Part shown: positions 41,523-51,627 of the stretch, in pieces
Position numbering within the stretch: position 1 is the stretch's first letter
How the letters are laid out: the number at the start of each line of letters is the position of its first letter
Assembly: GCA_947488935.1 (NCBI GenBank)
Contig: CANLBN010000004.1
Coordinates: 62,001-126,000, forward strand
Source: an uncultured Pseudomonadales bacterium
GTDB lineage: Bacteria; Pseudomonadota; Gammaproteobacteria; Pseudomonadales; Cellvibrionaceae
Reading direction: 5' to 3'
Length of the DNA stretch: 64,000 nucleotides
The notes under the pieces: model-generated
What the model was told of the DNA's origin: nothing
Database searches by the model: none
Seen by the model: only the letters and a program-made list of their open reading frames with translations
Program-made: the position numbers and the translations under genes

Positions 41523-42968
41523 TTATGGATAAGTTTTGTACGCTATACCCGAAATCTGCTCAAGACAGCGCATTACTTGGCAACTGTAGCCAAACTCGTT
41601 ATCGTACCAACAATAAACAACACAGCTAGTATCATTAGCAATTGTTGCACGACTGTCAAAAATACAAGCCTTACGATTACCCACAAAATCACTAGAAACA
41701 ACCTCTGGTGAATTGGTGTAATCTATTTGTTGCCTTAATGGAGAGTGCAGCGCCACTTCGCGAATATAATCATTCAGCTCTTCTTTTGTTATCGATTTTT
41801 CTAGCTGCAAATTAAGGATAGCCATAGAAACATTAGGCGTAGGCACTCGAATCGCATTACCTGTTAATTTGCCTGCCAACTCTGGCACTGCTTTTTGTAC
41901 CGCCTTTGCAGCCCCAGTCTCTGTGATCACCATATTTAATGCGGCACTACGACCACGGCGCTCACCACTATGGTAGTTATCAATAAGGTTTTGATCATTT
42001 GTATAGGAGTGAACCGTCTCAACGTGCCCATGCTTAATACCGTATTTATCCATAATCACTTTTAATACCGGTGTAATGGCATTAGTTGTACATGATGCAG
42101 CAGAAATAATTTTGTCGCTGTCCTCAATGGTGTTGCTATTAATGCCAAATACGATATTTTTCAGATCGCCCTTGCCTGGTGCTGTGAGCAATACTTTTTC
42201 AACACCCGTGCATTCCAAATGTTGAGACAAACCAGCTTCGTCACGCCAAACACCCGTATTATCAACGACTATCGCCTTATCAATGCCATAGTCATTGTAG
42301 TTGATTTCTGATGGTGAATTCGCATAGATAACTTTAACTTCAGAGCCGTTACATATTAAGGTGTTTGTTTCTTCATCAACACGGATAGTTCCTTTAAAAC
42401 TACCATGAACAGAATCGCGGCGCAGCAGGCTGGCACGCTTTACAAGGTCATTTGGACTCTTGCCTTTACGTACAACAATTGCACGTAAGCGCAGTAGCTC
42501 ACCACCACCTGTTTTCTCTAAAATCAAACGGGCCATCAAACGGCCAATACGGCCAAAGCCATACAGGACAACATCTTGCGGTTGCTCTAATGAAACACCC
42601 TCGTCGCCAACAAAGTCAGACAACTCTTCAGCCACCCACTGATCGACATCGACGGTTTCTTCTAATGCCATATACTTAACAGCTAATTTACCCAGATCAA
42701 TATTAGCTGAACCAAGATTCAATTTAATAAGGGCTTCTAGAATGGGAAAGGTTTCAAATTCAGATAATTCATTCTTTTCGACCTGACGCACCGCACGATG
42801 GTACTTCATAATTTCGATAACTGATCGATTAATTAAAGAACGCCCATAAATATAAATTTTGACATTGCTTTCACGATAAAGCTTACCAATCATAGGGATC
42901 ATCGCTTCGGAGAGAGCCTCACGCTCTTTCCAGTCTTTAAAATAATCATCTGGCTTAGGTCGATTCAC
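41523..42968 (-). CDS. gap: Glyceraldehyde-3-phosphate dehydrogenase, long form
   Basis: Oxidises glyceraldehyde 3-phosphate with phosphate and NAD(P). The dinucleotide motif YGFGRIGRLMARL begins only at about residue 136, and the catalytic Cys lies in SAASCTTNAI near residue 290, so about 130 residues of helical, charged sequence precede the normal 335-residue enzyme. This long class occurs beside mfd in Pseudomonas, as here. The role of the extension is not evident from sequence; an anabolic or regulated isozyme is an inference. Confidence 0.9.
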   Translation of the reverse strand: MNRPKPDDYFKDWKEREALSEAMIPMIGKLYRESNVKIYIYGRSLINRSVIEIMKYHRAVRQVEKNELSEFETFPILEALIKLNLGSANIDLGKLAVKYMALEETVDVDQWVAEELSDFVGDEGVSLEQPQDVVLYGFGRIGRLMARLILEKTGGGELLRLRAIVVRKGKSPNDLVKRASLLRRDSVHGSFKGTIRVDEETNTLICNGSEVKVIYANSPSEINYNDYGIDKAIVVDNTGVWRDEAGLSQHLECTGVEKVLLTAPGKGDLKNIVFGINSNTIEDSDKIISAASCTTNAITPVLKVIMDKYGIKHGHVETVHSYTNDQNLIDNYHSGERRGRSAALNMVITETGAAKAVQKAVPELAGKLTGNAIRVPTPNVSMAILNLQLEKSITKEELNDYIREVALHSPLRQQIDYTNSPEVVSSDFVGNRKACIFDSRATIANDTSCVVYCWYDNEFGYSCQVMRCLEQISGIAYKTYP

Positions 42969-43353
42969 TAGGGATACCTTTCAATAAAATAGTTAATAGG
43001 AGTAATAACGCTTTACAATAAAGCCCAAGACTAAAATAACAATGCACTCAAAAACATTGAATTATCATAAAATTACAAACATTAAGCTTTTAGCCCTTAC
43101 TAACACGCCTAAATTAGGCGCGCGTATTATCTTTGTTACCGACAATAAGTGCAAGTTTTAAGCAAAACAGCGTACATAAAATTTTATAAATGATTGTTAT
43201 GAAAATACAGAGACTCAATGCAGCAAGTTCGTTAAAATGACCTCCTATTATGACTAACTAATGTAAGCTACCTACACATTCACCGTAATGTTTTTAATCT
43301 TCACCACATTAGTACATCGTCAAACCCAATAACCACATTATTACTGCCACTTT
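42969..43353. other. 385-bp divergent intergenic region GAPDH | mfd
   Basis: Promoter region for two divergent genes. It contains a perfect palindrome CGCCTAA-A-TTAGGCG at 43106-43120; no other gene or clear element is seen. Confidence 0.5.
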
Positions 43354-46300
43354 ATGACTCCTCCATTATCCCCACCTTTACTCGATAAAATAGGCAACAA
43401 ACAAAATTGGGGTGGTTTAAAAGGTAGCGCTAAAGCACTCGCTATCGCCACAACCGCTGTACAAAACAGACCCATCTTAGTCATCACAGAGGACACTGCC
43501 AGCGCCACTCGATTAACCAATGAGGTTGGGTTTTTTTTAGGTAATACAGCCAAGGACACAATACCCGTTTTACACTTTCCAGATTGGGAAACGCTACCCT
43601 ACGATAATTTCTCACCTCACGATGACATTATATCGGGCAGATTACAGAGCCTTTATCGCCTATTGCGATTGCAGCAAGGCGTTATTATTGCGCCCATCAA
43701 CACCTTGATGACACGTGTTGCTCCAGCATCGCATTTAGAAAAATATAGCTTAATACTCAATAAAAACGATTCGTTTAATACACAACTCATGCGTATACAA
43801 CTCGATAACTCCGGTTATCGCTGCGTCGATACTGTTTATGAGCATGGGGAATATGCAGTCAGGGGATCTCTATTTGACCTATACCCCATGGGTAGTGACC
43901 TGCCCTACCGAATTGACTTATTTGACGATACTATCGATTCTTTGAGAACCTTTGATCCAGAAACACAACGTACTATTGCCCAGACCAACGAAATAAGACT
44001 GTTACCTGCCAGAGAGTTTCCCTTAGACGAGGATGGCATCCGGCATTTTCGCAACAGGTGGCATAATCGTTTTGATGTCGATCACAGGCAGTGCTCTCTT
44101 TATCGAGACATTAGCAATGGTGTCGCACCTGCGGGTATCGAATATTATTTACCTTTATTTTTTGATGAGTGCGCCTCGCTTATTGATTACTTACCTCAAA
44201 ATACCTGCGTGGTTTCGCTACAAGGGCTGGAAACCGCTGGGGACCATTATTGGCGCGAAATAAATAATCGCTTCGAGAGTCGCTGCGGTGATTTACACCG
44301 GCCCATTCTAAAACCCTCCGAATGCTTTTTATCAACAAGCGAGTTATTTAGCCAACTAAAAGGCTTTACACAAATAAGTATTTCAGATGATACAAATAAT
44401 TCGCACATTGATTTTTTAACCCAACAGCTTCCTGTACTTGCAATCGAGGGGCAAAGTAAGCAACCGCTATTACAACTGGATAATTTTATAGCCAGCAAAG
44501 ATTATCGTTTATTATTTTGTGTTGAGTCTGCTGGCAGGCGCGAAGCACTTTATGATGTGTTACAACCCCTTAAGATAAAACCAAAAACCGTAGAGAATTG
44601 GAACGAGTTTATTGCATCCTCACACCCATGCGCCATTGTTGAATCACCTATCGACACTGGTTGTATTATTCATAATGACACCACAAAAAATGGCTCTGCA
44701 TCTATTGCTATAATTAGCGAAACCGAGCTATTTGGGCAACAGGTCCAGCAACGTAGACGCCGCTCCACAGCTCAAAGCGCTACAGAAAATATTGTAAAAA
44801 GTTTAACCGAGCTTAAAATCGGCTCACCCGTTGTACACATCGACCATGGTGTTGGCCGCTACCTTGGCTTACAAATTATTGACGTCGATGACCAAGCCAA
44901 TGAATTTCTCACTCTCGAATATGCCGACCAAGCTAAACTCTACGTTCCAGTAACACATCTACACCTTATTAATCGCTATACGGGATCAGAAGAGGCATTT
45001 GTACCACTACATAAGCTAGGTAGCGATCATTGGCAACGCGCTAAAGACAAAGCGGCAAAAGAAGTGCGTGATGTTGCTGCCGAACTATTGGAGATTTACG
45101 CACGTAGAGACGCACAGCAAGGCTATGCGTTTACGATCAATGATCTGGAGTATCAACGCTTTAGCAACAGCTTCCCCTTTGAAGAAACACCCGATCAAGA
45201 AGTTACTATAGAAGCCGTTGCTAACGACATGTGCAATACCAAGCCCATGGACAGGCTCGTTTGTGGTGATGTAGGTTTTGGTAAAACAGAGGTCGCTATG
45301 CGTGCATCTTTTATTGCAACGCACGATCAAAAACAAGTTGCTGTGCTCGTACCTACGACCCTACTTGCCAAACAACACTACGATAATTTTTGTGATCGCT
45401 TCGCCGATTGGCCAATTAATATTGAGTTTGTCTCTCGCTTTAAAACAGCGAAGGAAATCAAAGACATCGAGGATAAAATTAATTCTGGCAACATCGATAT
45501 CTTAATCGGCACACACAAAATTTTAGGTTCTAGCTTTTCGTTTAAATCATTAGGCTTATTAATTATTGATGAAGAACATCGCTTTGGCGTTCGTCAAAAA
45601 GAAGCCATTAAAGCGTTGCGGAGCAAGGTTGATATACTCACTCTTACAGCAACACCTATACCGCGCACACTGAATATGGCTATGCACGGCATACGCGACC
45701 TATCAATCATTGCAACTCCACCTGCTCGTAGGCTTTCTGTAAAAACATTTGTGCGTCCCTATGACGGCAATCTTATAAAAGAGGCCATTCTTCGAGAAAT
45801 CCTTCGAGGCGGCCAAGTCTATTACCTTCACAATGATGTAAAAACTATTGAAAAAACTGCACGCGACCTCGAAGAGTTAATTCCTGATGCCCGAGTAGCT
45901 GTAGCTCATGGCCAATTACGCGAACGCTCGCTTGAGCGAATTATGGCCGACTTTTATCATCAACGCTTTAATGTTTTAGTATGCACAACCATTATAGAAA
46001 CGGGTATTGATGTACCCAATGCCAATACCATTGTTATCGAACGTGCAGACAAATTTGGCCTTGCCCAACTACACCAACTACGCGGTCGAGTTGGCCGCTC
46101 TCACCACCAGGCTTACGCCTACTTACTAACACCACCACCTAAAGTGATGACTGCCGATGCCGAAAAACGCTTAGAGGCGATAAGTAACGCCCACGACTTA
46201 GGTGCAGGCTTTACGCTTGCCACTCACGATCTAGAAATCCGTGGCGCTGGAGAATTACTGGGCGATGAGCAAAGCGGCCAAATGCATACTATTGGTTTTA

Positions 46301-46839
46301 CACTTTACATGGAAATGCTTGAGCAAACCGTTAGCGCCCTTAAATCTGGCCAGCCTCTTGCTGAGGTTAAATTAAACGTAGATTCCGTTGATGTTAATTT
46401 GCATATTCCTGCACTCATACCCGACAAGTATATCCCCGACGTTCATACTAGGCTCAACCTTTATAAGCGCTTATCTTCAGTTAAAGAGAATAAAGACTTC
46501 AAAGAACTGCAAGTGGAAATGATTGATCGCTTTGGATTACTACCAGACGAGGTCAATTATTTAATAGCAGCAACACAAATAAAGTTACAAGCTGAGGCCT
46601 TAGGTATCACTAAAGTTGACGCTAATGCTCATAAGGGTAAAATTGATTTTAGTGCAGCACCCAACATTGATCCATTGACCATCATTAAAATGGTACAAAC
46701 GCAACCCCAAAACTATCAGCTTCGTGGTGCAAACCAGTTGATATTCATACAAGATATGCATAGCGCAGAGACTAGAATAGAAACTGTTGCAAGTATACTA
46801 GATGCGCTGACCTCCGATAATAAAGCAGACAATTTATGA
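43354..46839 (+). CDS. mfd: Transcription-repair coupling factor Mfd
   Basis: DNA translocase that removes stalled RNA polymerase and recruits UvrA. Order: UvrB-like N-terminal module (about 1-340), RNA polymerase-interacting domain (about 480-550, VVHIDHGVGRYLGLQ), helicase core with Walker A GDVGFGKTEVA near 636-646, DEEHRFG near 739, and motif VI QLRGRVGRS, then the TRCF C-terminal domain. The 1161 residues match the family (about 1150). The stop overlaps csiV by 4 bp (ATGA). Confidence 0.97.
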   Translation: MTPPLSPPLLDKIGNKQNWGGLKGSAKALAIATTAVQNRPILVITEDTASATRLTNEVGFFLGNTAKDTIPVLHFPDWETLPYDNFSPHDDIISGRLQSLYRLLRLQQGVIIAPINTLMTRVAPASHLEKYSLILNKNDSFNTQLMRIQLDNSGYRCVDTVYEHGEYAVRGSLFDLYPMGSDLPYRIDLFDDTIDSLRTFDPETQRTIAQTNEIRLLPAREFPLDEDGIRHFRNRWHNRFDVDHRQCSLYRDISNGVAPAGIEYYLPLFFDECASLIDYLPQNTCVVSLQGLETAGDHYWREINNRFESRCGDLHRPILKPSECFLSTSELFSQLKGFTQISISDDTNNSHIDFLTQQLPVLAIEGQSKQPLLQLDNFIASKDYRLLFCVESAGRREALYDVLQPLKIKPKTVENWNEFIASSHPCAIVESPIDTGCIIHNDTTKNGSASIAIISETELFGQQVQQRRRRSTAQSATENIVKSLTELKIGSPVVHIDHGVGRYLGLQIIDVDDQANEFLTLEYADQAKLYVPVTHLHLINRYTGSEEAFVPLHKLGSDHWQRAKDKAAKEVRDVAAELLEIYARRDAQQGYAFTINDLEYQRFSNSFPFEETPDQEVTIEAVANDMCNTKPMDRLVCGDVGFGKTEVAMRASFIATHDQKQVAVLVPTTLLAKQHYDNFCDRFADWPINIEFVSRFKTAKEIKDIEDKINSGNIDILIGTHKILGSSFSFKSLGLLIIDEEHRFGVRQKEAIKALRSKVDILTLTATPIPRTLNMAMHGIRDLSIIATPPARRLSVKTFVRPYDGNLIKEAILREILRGGQVYYLHNDVKTIEKTARDLEELIPDARVAVAHGQLRERSLERIMADFYHQRFNVLVCTTIIETGIDVPNANTIVIERADKFGLAQLHQLRGRVGRSHHQAYAYLLTPPPKVMTADAEKRLEAISNAHDLGAGFTLATHDLEIRGAGELLGDEQSGQMHTIGFTLYMEMLEQTVSALKSGQPLAEVKLNVDSVDVNLHIPALIPDKYIPDVHTRLNLYKRLSSVKENKDFKELQVEMIDRFGLLPDEVNYLIAATQIKLQAEALGITKVDANAHKGKIDFSAAPNIDPLTIIKMVQTQPQNYQLRGANQLIFIQDMHSAETRIETVASILDALTSDNKADNL

Positions 46840-47600
46840 GCCTATTAAAATCACTACGCATGCCTTTAGCGTTATTTAGATTAACCGTTGTTTTATTCAC
46901 TAGTACGAGTATAAGTCTTTTTGCATCGCTTGCCCAAGCCCAAAATGAAGGGCGCTGGTACAATGTCGAGATACTTATTTTCAAACGATTAAATACCCAA
47001 AACCAAATCCAAGAGCTCTGGCGAAACGACCTCTCACTCAGCTACCCTGACCTTTACCAATATTTACGGTCACCAAAATCGGCACCCAAAAGCCACCTCA
47101 GCTTATTAACGAGTGATGCCTATGTACTGAACCGCTATCGAAACGCATTAGGAAGAAATGAAGATTTTCAAGTGCTAAAACATATGGCATGGTCGCAGCA
47201 GATGCAAAACGAAAAGAGATCACCTGCAATTATTATTAACGGCGGAAAGCAAATTGGAAGCCGACAAGAATTAGAAGGCTATATTAAAATACATGTTGCC
47301 CGTTTTTTACACGTAACAAGTAATTTGTGGTTAACTGAAGATCCAATAAACAATAGTAATACTGACACTCAATGGCCATCTCTACCCGCAAGACCTAGTC
47401 GTGCAAATGCTGGACGAATTCAAACAAATAATGAAAACTCCACACTCACAGAACTAGAAAAGCAATTTAATATCGAGCGCAATAGCCCTTATCCTATTAT
47501 TACACTACAGAGTAGAAGAAGAATGCGCAGCAATGAACTGCATTATATTGATCATCCTCGCATGGGAATAATGGTCTTTATGACACCACTAGACAAATAG
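46836..47600 (+). CDS. csiV: CsiV-family peptidoglycan-binding periplasmic protein
   Basis: A signal peptide (about 1-36, ending AQA) leads into RWYNVEILIFKRLNTQNQIQ, the hallmark start of the CsiV family, first described in Vibrio cholerae as a peptidoglycan-binding protein. The C-terminus YIDHPRMGIMVFMTP is also typical. The 254 residues and the location directly after mfd, with a 4-bp overlap, support the call. The cellular role is by family only. Confidence 0.8.
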   Translation: MSLLKSLRMPLALFRLTVVLFTSTSISLFASLAQAQNEGRWYNVEILIFKRLNTQNQIQELWRNDLSLSYPDLYQYLRSPKSAPKSHLSLLTSDAYVLNRYRNALGRNEDFQVLKHMAWSQQMQNEKRSPAIIINGGKQIGSRQELEGYIKIHVARFLHVTSNLWLTEDPINNSNTDTQWPSLPARPSRANAGRIQTNNENSTLTELEKQFNIERNSPYPIITLQSRRRMRSNELHYIDHPRMGIMVFMTPLDK

Positions 47601-47660
47601 TGTAATAAGTTTTATCAATATTACTTTTAGTATTTATTGAGGGTTTATATGTTACGAAAA

Positions 47661-47690
47661 GCACTCAAGATAACAAATTATCTTGAGTGC
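47661..47690. terminator. Hairpin between csiV and the cold-shock gene
   Basis: GCACTCAAGATAA pairs perfectly with TTATCTTGAGTGC around CAAA. Leftward it is followed by TTTTCG, rightward by TCAGTAAATTT, so it better fits a terminator for the leftward cold-shock gene but may serve both convergent transcripts. Confidence 0.7.
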
Positions 47691-47750
47691 TCAGTAAATT
47701 TGGGGGGCAACTATTATATCTACAATAAATTAGTTGGAAATTCCAGTGAC

Positions 47751-48005
47751 TTAGGCTTCCTCAGCAAGTTCTAGTGAAAGAGCTTCGACCTCCTCCGCCT
47801 GTAAGCCTTTGTCACCTTTAGCCAAACTAAATTCGACTGCCTGCCCTTCAGAAAGTGATTTATAACCTTCGCCAATTATATTGCGGTAATGCACAAAAAT
47901 ATCTTCTTGTGAGCTACTACATTCAATAAAGCCGTAACCTCTCGCGTTATTGAACCACTTCACTTTACCTCTTTGTTTATTGCTACCTTCATTTAAGCTC
48001 ATCAT
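47751..48005 (-). CDS. Cold-shock domain protein
   Basis: OB-fold single-strand nucleic acid-binding protein of 84 residues. VKWFNNARGYGFI (RNP1) and EDIFVHYRNI (RNP2) are intact, with a short variable N-terminus and an acidic C-terminal tail. It is distinct from cspD earlier in the window; this copy has an acidic rather than basic tail. It is convergent with csiV and 86 bp downstream of the MTI phosphorylase gene, so it may have its own promoter. Confidence 0.9.
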   Translation of the reverse strand: MMSLNEGSNKQRGKVKWFNNARGYGFIECSSSQEDIFVHYRNIIGEGYKSLSEGQAVEFSLAKGDKGLQAEEVEALSLELAEEA

Positions 48006-48091
48006 TTACTCCTGTAGGTGAGATTGCCTCACTATATAACAAACATCCTGTTCATTAAGCCATAGTCACTCACTATATTTAGTGACATAGA

Positions 48092-48859
48092 TCATAAAAA
48101 CTTTAATAAATCCGGTAATTGGCTCTTGATACTCTTCATATTCTTTTTAACGGTATTCATGATATCAATCATGGATAAGCTTTCATCAGAAACACCAGCA
48201 GCCCAATTAACAACAATAGCAACCGAGACATAGTCTAAGCCTAGCTCTTTTGCCAAGGCGGCCTCTGGCATACCTGTCATACCCACCATATCGCAGCCAT
48301 CTCGTTTAAGACGCTCAACCTCAGCGGCGGACTCTAACCTTGGGCCTTGAGTGCAGCCGTAAACACCATGACCCACAAAATCGATGCCCTGTTCGTAAAA
48401 GAAACGGATTAACTTTTTTCGCAATTCAGGTGAGTAAGGATGCGTAAAATCAATATGTTCTACCGGGGGCAGGCCTTGTTCCAACAGTTTATCTTGATCT
48501 CCATCAAAAAAAGTGTGTTCACGATTGGCGGTATAGTCGATAATTTGTTCAGGGATCACGATAGTATCTGGTGACATCGTGCGCCCAATCCCACCCACAA
48601 CATTAAAAGAAATAATTTGGGAAGCACCCAGTTGCTTAAGCATCCATATATTTGCGCGATAATTAACGATATGTGGCGGATAACGATGCCCAACACCATG
48701 GCGAGGTAAAAATAAACAAGGGTTATTGCTGATATGCCCTTGGAGTATTGGGCCCGAGTGCGAGCCGTAAGGCGTATCTTGAAAAATAGCATCCGTTACG
48801 GATAACTCTTCGAACGTATCAAAACCAGAACCACCTATAATCGCAGTTAAACTCATCAA
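48092..48859 (-). CDS. S-methyl-5'-thioinosine phosphorylase (MTAP/PNP family)
   Basis: Phosphorolyses a methylthiopurine nucleoside in methionine salvage. AIIGGSGF at the N-terminus, PRHGVGHRYPPHIVNYRANIW (phosphate and substrate region) and GPRLESAAEVERL plus MVGMTGMPEAALA are conserved in the MTA/MTI phosphorylase group. The location between csiV and nagZ matches the Pseudomonas MTI phosphorylase gene, which favours methylthioinosine over methylthioadenosine, but the specificity cannot be proven by eye. 255 residues. Confidence 0.85.
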   Translation of the reverse strand: MMSLTAIIGGSGFDTFEELSVTDAIFQDTPYGSHSGPILQGHISNNPCLFLPRHGVGHRYPPHIVNYRANIWMLKQLGASQIISFNVVGGIGRTMSPDTIVIPEQIIDYTANREHTFFDGDQDKLLEQGLPPVEHIDFTHPYSPELRKKLIRFFYEQGIDFVGHGVYGCTQGPRLESAAEVERLKRDGCDMVGMTGMPEAALAKELGLDYVSVAIVVNWAAGVSDESLSMIDIMNTVKKNMKSIKSQLPDLLKFL

Positions 48860-49078
48860 ACACCTGTTGTAAATATCAAGAAAGGTTAGTAGAAAGTAGC
48901 GCTAAAACTTTATAAAGGTTAGCATTTTATTTTACAGTAGTTTAGCCTTTTTGACTCATCCATAGAAACAAATAAAAGCATGGCCCTAAGACAAGAGCAG
49001 TAAAACTAAAATTTAACCCATAAAATATGAAAAGAAATATTGGAAATAGAATTATCTGTTATAGACCTAAAATAAAGT

Positions 49079-49792
49079 CTAAAGTAGATTTTTAGGACTA
49101 AAGCGCGAAGCAACCTCTAACTTAAGCGCCTCGTCAATGGCAACATGAACAATTTTATCGGCTTCAACAGGCCCTATCACTTCTGACATAAGTATATAAA
49201 GCTTATGGCTGATATCCGAGCACTGCTCGCCTGAGATATCATTAGGCAGGCTTATTTCGCTAAACCCCGATGCGGCCCACGCAACAATGGCAGAACTAAC
49301 TGACTGCTCAGTATCTTTAATGCCTTCATCAATAATAATACCTTTAAAATCTACCAAGTCTTCCTTGCTGTATTTACCAAAAAACACAACAAAATACGCC
49401 AGAAATTTTTCAGTCACGATCAATTGTGGGGATTTAGCGGCAACAACCTTTTCGCTATTAGCTTGAGAAGCCAAAGAAAGCGTGGCGTCGTCACCTGCCT
49501 GAGGCGACGACTGGCCTACCATATTCAGTAATACCTCTGGCACAGCAGGCAGCTCGTCAAAGAGCTTATTGCTTGCAGCATGAAAAGTAATCATCAGCGA
49601 TTTTTTATCGCCGCTATCGAGCCCTAAATAATTAACAAGTTCGGTAACTGACTCAGCTATATCAAACTCTTTATGAGAAAGTGTTTTACACCAATGTAAA
49701 AAGCCACTTCTGATAAGCGCAGAATCTTTGGTCATTCGACGTAGACCAATACAAACAATACGTTGATAGTAAGCTATATTTTCTTGAGACAT
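49079..49792 (-). CDS. Unrecognised protein, last gene of the Amt signalling operon
   Basis: I do not recognise this 237-residue protein. The start at 49792 (MSQENIAYYQR) is chosen because AGGA lies about five bases upstream; a TTG eight codons earlier lacks one. No signal peptide or membrane helix is evident, so it should be cytoplasmic. It looks two-part: a helical segment (about 10-85), a Ser/Ala/Gln-rich linker (about 95-120), and a second helical segment (about 125-235) ending IGPVEADKIVHVAIDEALKL and a short RFSPKNLL tail. It lies 52 bp after the amt stop, as the last gene of the operon. Confidence 0.8.
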   Translation of the reverse strand: MSQENIAYYQRIVCIGLRRMTKDSALIRSGFLHWCKTLSHKEFDIAESVTELVNYLGLDSGDKKSLMITFHAASNKLFDELPAVPEVLLNMVGQSSPQAGDDATLSLASQANSEKVVAAKSPQLIVTEKFLAYFVVFFGKYSKEDLVDFKGIIIDEGIKDTEQSVSSAIVAWAASGFSEISLPNDISGEQCSDISHKLYILMSEVIGPVEADKIVHVAIDEALKLEVASRFSPKNLL

Positions 49793-49844
49793 TCTTTTCC
49801 TAAAATCTATAAGCAATAAAAATAAAACAACACGTAAGTTTAAC

Positions 49845-51158
49845 TCACGTGTCTGCTCGTACGTGGGTAGTCATAAAGTCGCTATAGGCGATTTCTTTAT
49901 GCTCGCTAATATCCAAACCACGCTGCTCATACTTAGAAGAAACACGTAGCGTTACTACCTTATTGATAATCCAAAAAACACTGTAAGAAGCCGTTACTGC
50001 CCAGACAAAAGCGACAACAATGCCAATAAGTTGCACTACAATTCGCTCGATATTAAAGAAGTCGCCCTGATAAAAGAATGCTAAAGCGAGCGTGCCCCAA
50101 GCGCCACAAAAGCCATGTACGGCTACAGCACCCACAACATCATCAATTTTCACACGGTCAAGCATATTGGCTGTAGCCACAACGATAATACCCGCAATAA
50201 GCCCTATCAACAGGGCAAACTGTGGTTGCAGCACATCCACACCGGCTGTAACACCTACCAAACCACCTAGAGTACCATTGACGATACGCGCCATATAAAA
50301 ACCTCTTTTGGTGATGAGTAACCAAAAGATAGAGCCGACAATACCTCCGACCGCACCAAGATGCGTATTTAATAGTATTTGGCCAAGGTTAGAGAAGTCG
50401 TCGTTAATCGCACCACCATTAAAACCAAACCAACCAAACCACAAAATAAAACCGCCGATAGCAACATAAGGTAAGTTATGGCCAGCAATTTCATGGACGG
50501 CGCCTTTACGACTATAACGACCAGAGCGAGGGCCAATAAATAATAAGGCACCTAAAGCACACCAGCCTCCAATCGAATGCACAACCGTACCACCCGCAGC
50601 ATCGTGAAAACCTAAATCAGCTATCCAACCCAAACCTGTATCGGTACCAATACCTCCCCAAGCCCAAGAACCGTATATAGGGTAGATAATCGTTGTAATA
50701 AAAAAAGCTCCAATAATATAGGGCACAAAACTAAAGCGCTCGGCTACAGCACCTGACACTATCGTTGCCGCGGTTGCCGCAAACATTAACTGATATAGTA
50801 GGTTAAGCGTGCTGCTAGTATCTGTTGAGTCTGGAAAAAAATCAGAGGTTCCTATCCAACCAGAAGCATTAGTACCAAACATTAAACCAAAACCAAACAG
50901 CCAAAAACCAATAGAGCCCAAGCCTATATCTGTAAAGTTTTTTAAGATAACGTTGATTGCATTTTTAGAGCGCACCAGGCCACTCTCAATAAACAAAAAA
51001 CCTAACTGCATCAATAGAACCAAGGCAATACAAATTGCAATCCAGACGGATTTTAAATCACCAAGAGAAAAACTGACAGACTCTGAATTTGTCTGAGCAA
51101 AAGCTGGAAATGCAATTAACAACAAAACTACTAGTAAAATATTGCTATAATTTTTCAT
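49845..51158 (-). CDS. amt: Ammonium transporter (Amt family)
   Basis: Inner-membrane ammonium channel. A signal peptide-like first helix ends AFA before QTNSES, then eleven helices follow. The twin pore His are seen in DAAGGTVVHS and VAVHGFCGAWGT, with the conserved Asp ahead of the first. The 437 residues are normal for AmtB. No glnK lies next to it, unlike the common glnK-amtB pair; instead it is 19 bp after a CheX-like gene in an operon with a kinase and a receiver. That suggests the transporter is part of, or is sensed by, this signalling unit. Confidence 0.94.
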   Translation of the reverse strand: MKNYSNILLVVLLLIAFPAFAQTNSESVSFSLGDLKSVWIAICIALVLLMQLGFLFIESGLVRSKNAINVILKNFTDIGLGSIGFWLFGFGLMFGTNASGWIGTSDFFPDSTDTSSTLNLLYQLMFAATAATIVSGAVAERFSFVPYIIGAFFITTIIYPIYGSWAWGGIGTDTGLGWIADLGFHDAAGGTVVHSIGGWCALGALLFIGPRSGRYSRKGAVHEIAGHNLPYVAIGGFILWFGWFGFNGGAINDDFSNLGQILLNTHLGAVGGIVGSIFWLLITKRGFYMARIVNGTLGGLVGVTAGVDVLQPQFALLIGLIAGIIVVATANMLDRVKIDDVVGAVAVHGFCGAWGTLALAFFYQGDFFNIERIVVQLIGIVVAFVWAVTASYSVFWIINKVVTLRVSSKYEQRGLDISEHKEIAYSDFMTTHVRADT

Positions 51159-51177
51159 GTAAAAACGCTCTGTTCAA

Positions 51178-51627
51178 TTACTCAAGATTAATAATAAGGT
51201 TAGCTTGATGCTTACGCCAAACAATAGGGATCACATAAATCTTTTCAACCCTAGTGATTTTTAAATCCTCGCTTTTGCCTTTGAGTACAACCGGTGTAGA
51301 CAGCATAAATTGATCACCAAACTCGCGGCGGGTATTACCAGAAATCGTATTACTGACTTCACCGACTAAGTCCATCATTTTGTCTTCATCAACATTTAAA
51401 ATTTTAAGTGCTGACAACAATTGAATAAGCATATTTTTGGGCGCAGTAAAGAATACAGAGCCTTTATGGTTACCCGATATACCAATAATACCCGTATAGT
51501 CGTATAAGTATTTGTTAATATCTTTGATCAAAAAGGGCGCACCAATATTGGCTGGTGTTTGCGATACCGTATCAAAATAGTGGCTAGAACCTTCAACAAA
51601 AAGCTTTAAATTTTCATCCTTCATCAC
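51178..51627 (-). CDS. CheX-like CheY-P phosphatase
   Basis: CheC/CheX/FliY-family protein of 149 residues. The phosphatase motif is visible as DLVGEVSNTISGN with Glu90 and Asn93 in E-x-x-N spacing, and a P follows about 20 residues later (LSTP), matching the CheX active-site pattern. TGIIGISGNHKGSVFF is the characteristic beta-strand region. CheX dephosphorylates CheY-P. Its start overlaps the receiver stop by 4 bp (ATGA), so the pair is translated together and the adjacent receiver is the expected substrate. Confidence 0.88.
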   Translation of the reverse strand: MMKDENLKLFVEGSSHYFDTVSQTPANIGAPFLIKDINKYLYDYTGIIGISGNHKGSVFFTAPKNMLIQLLSALKILNVDEDKMMDLVGEVSNTISGNTRREFGDQFMLSTPVVLKGKSEDLKITRVEKIYVIPIVWRKHQANLIINLE

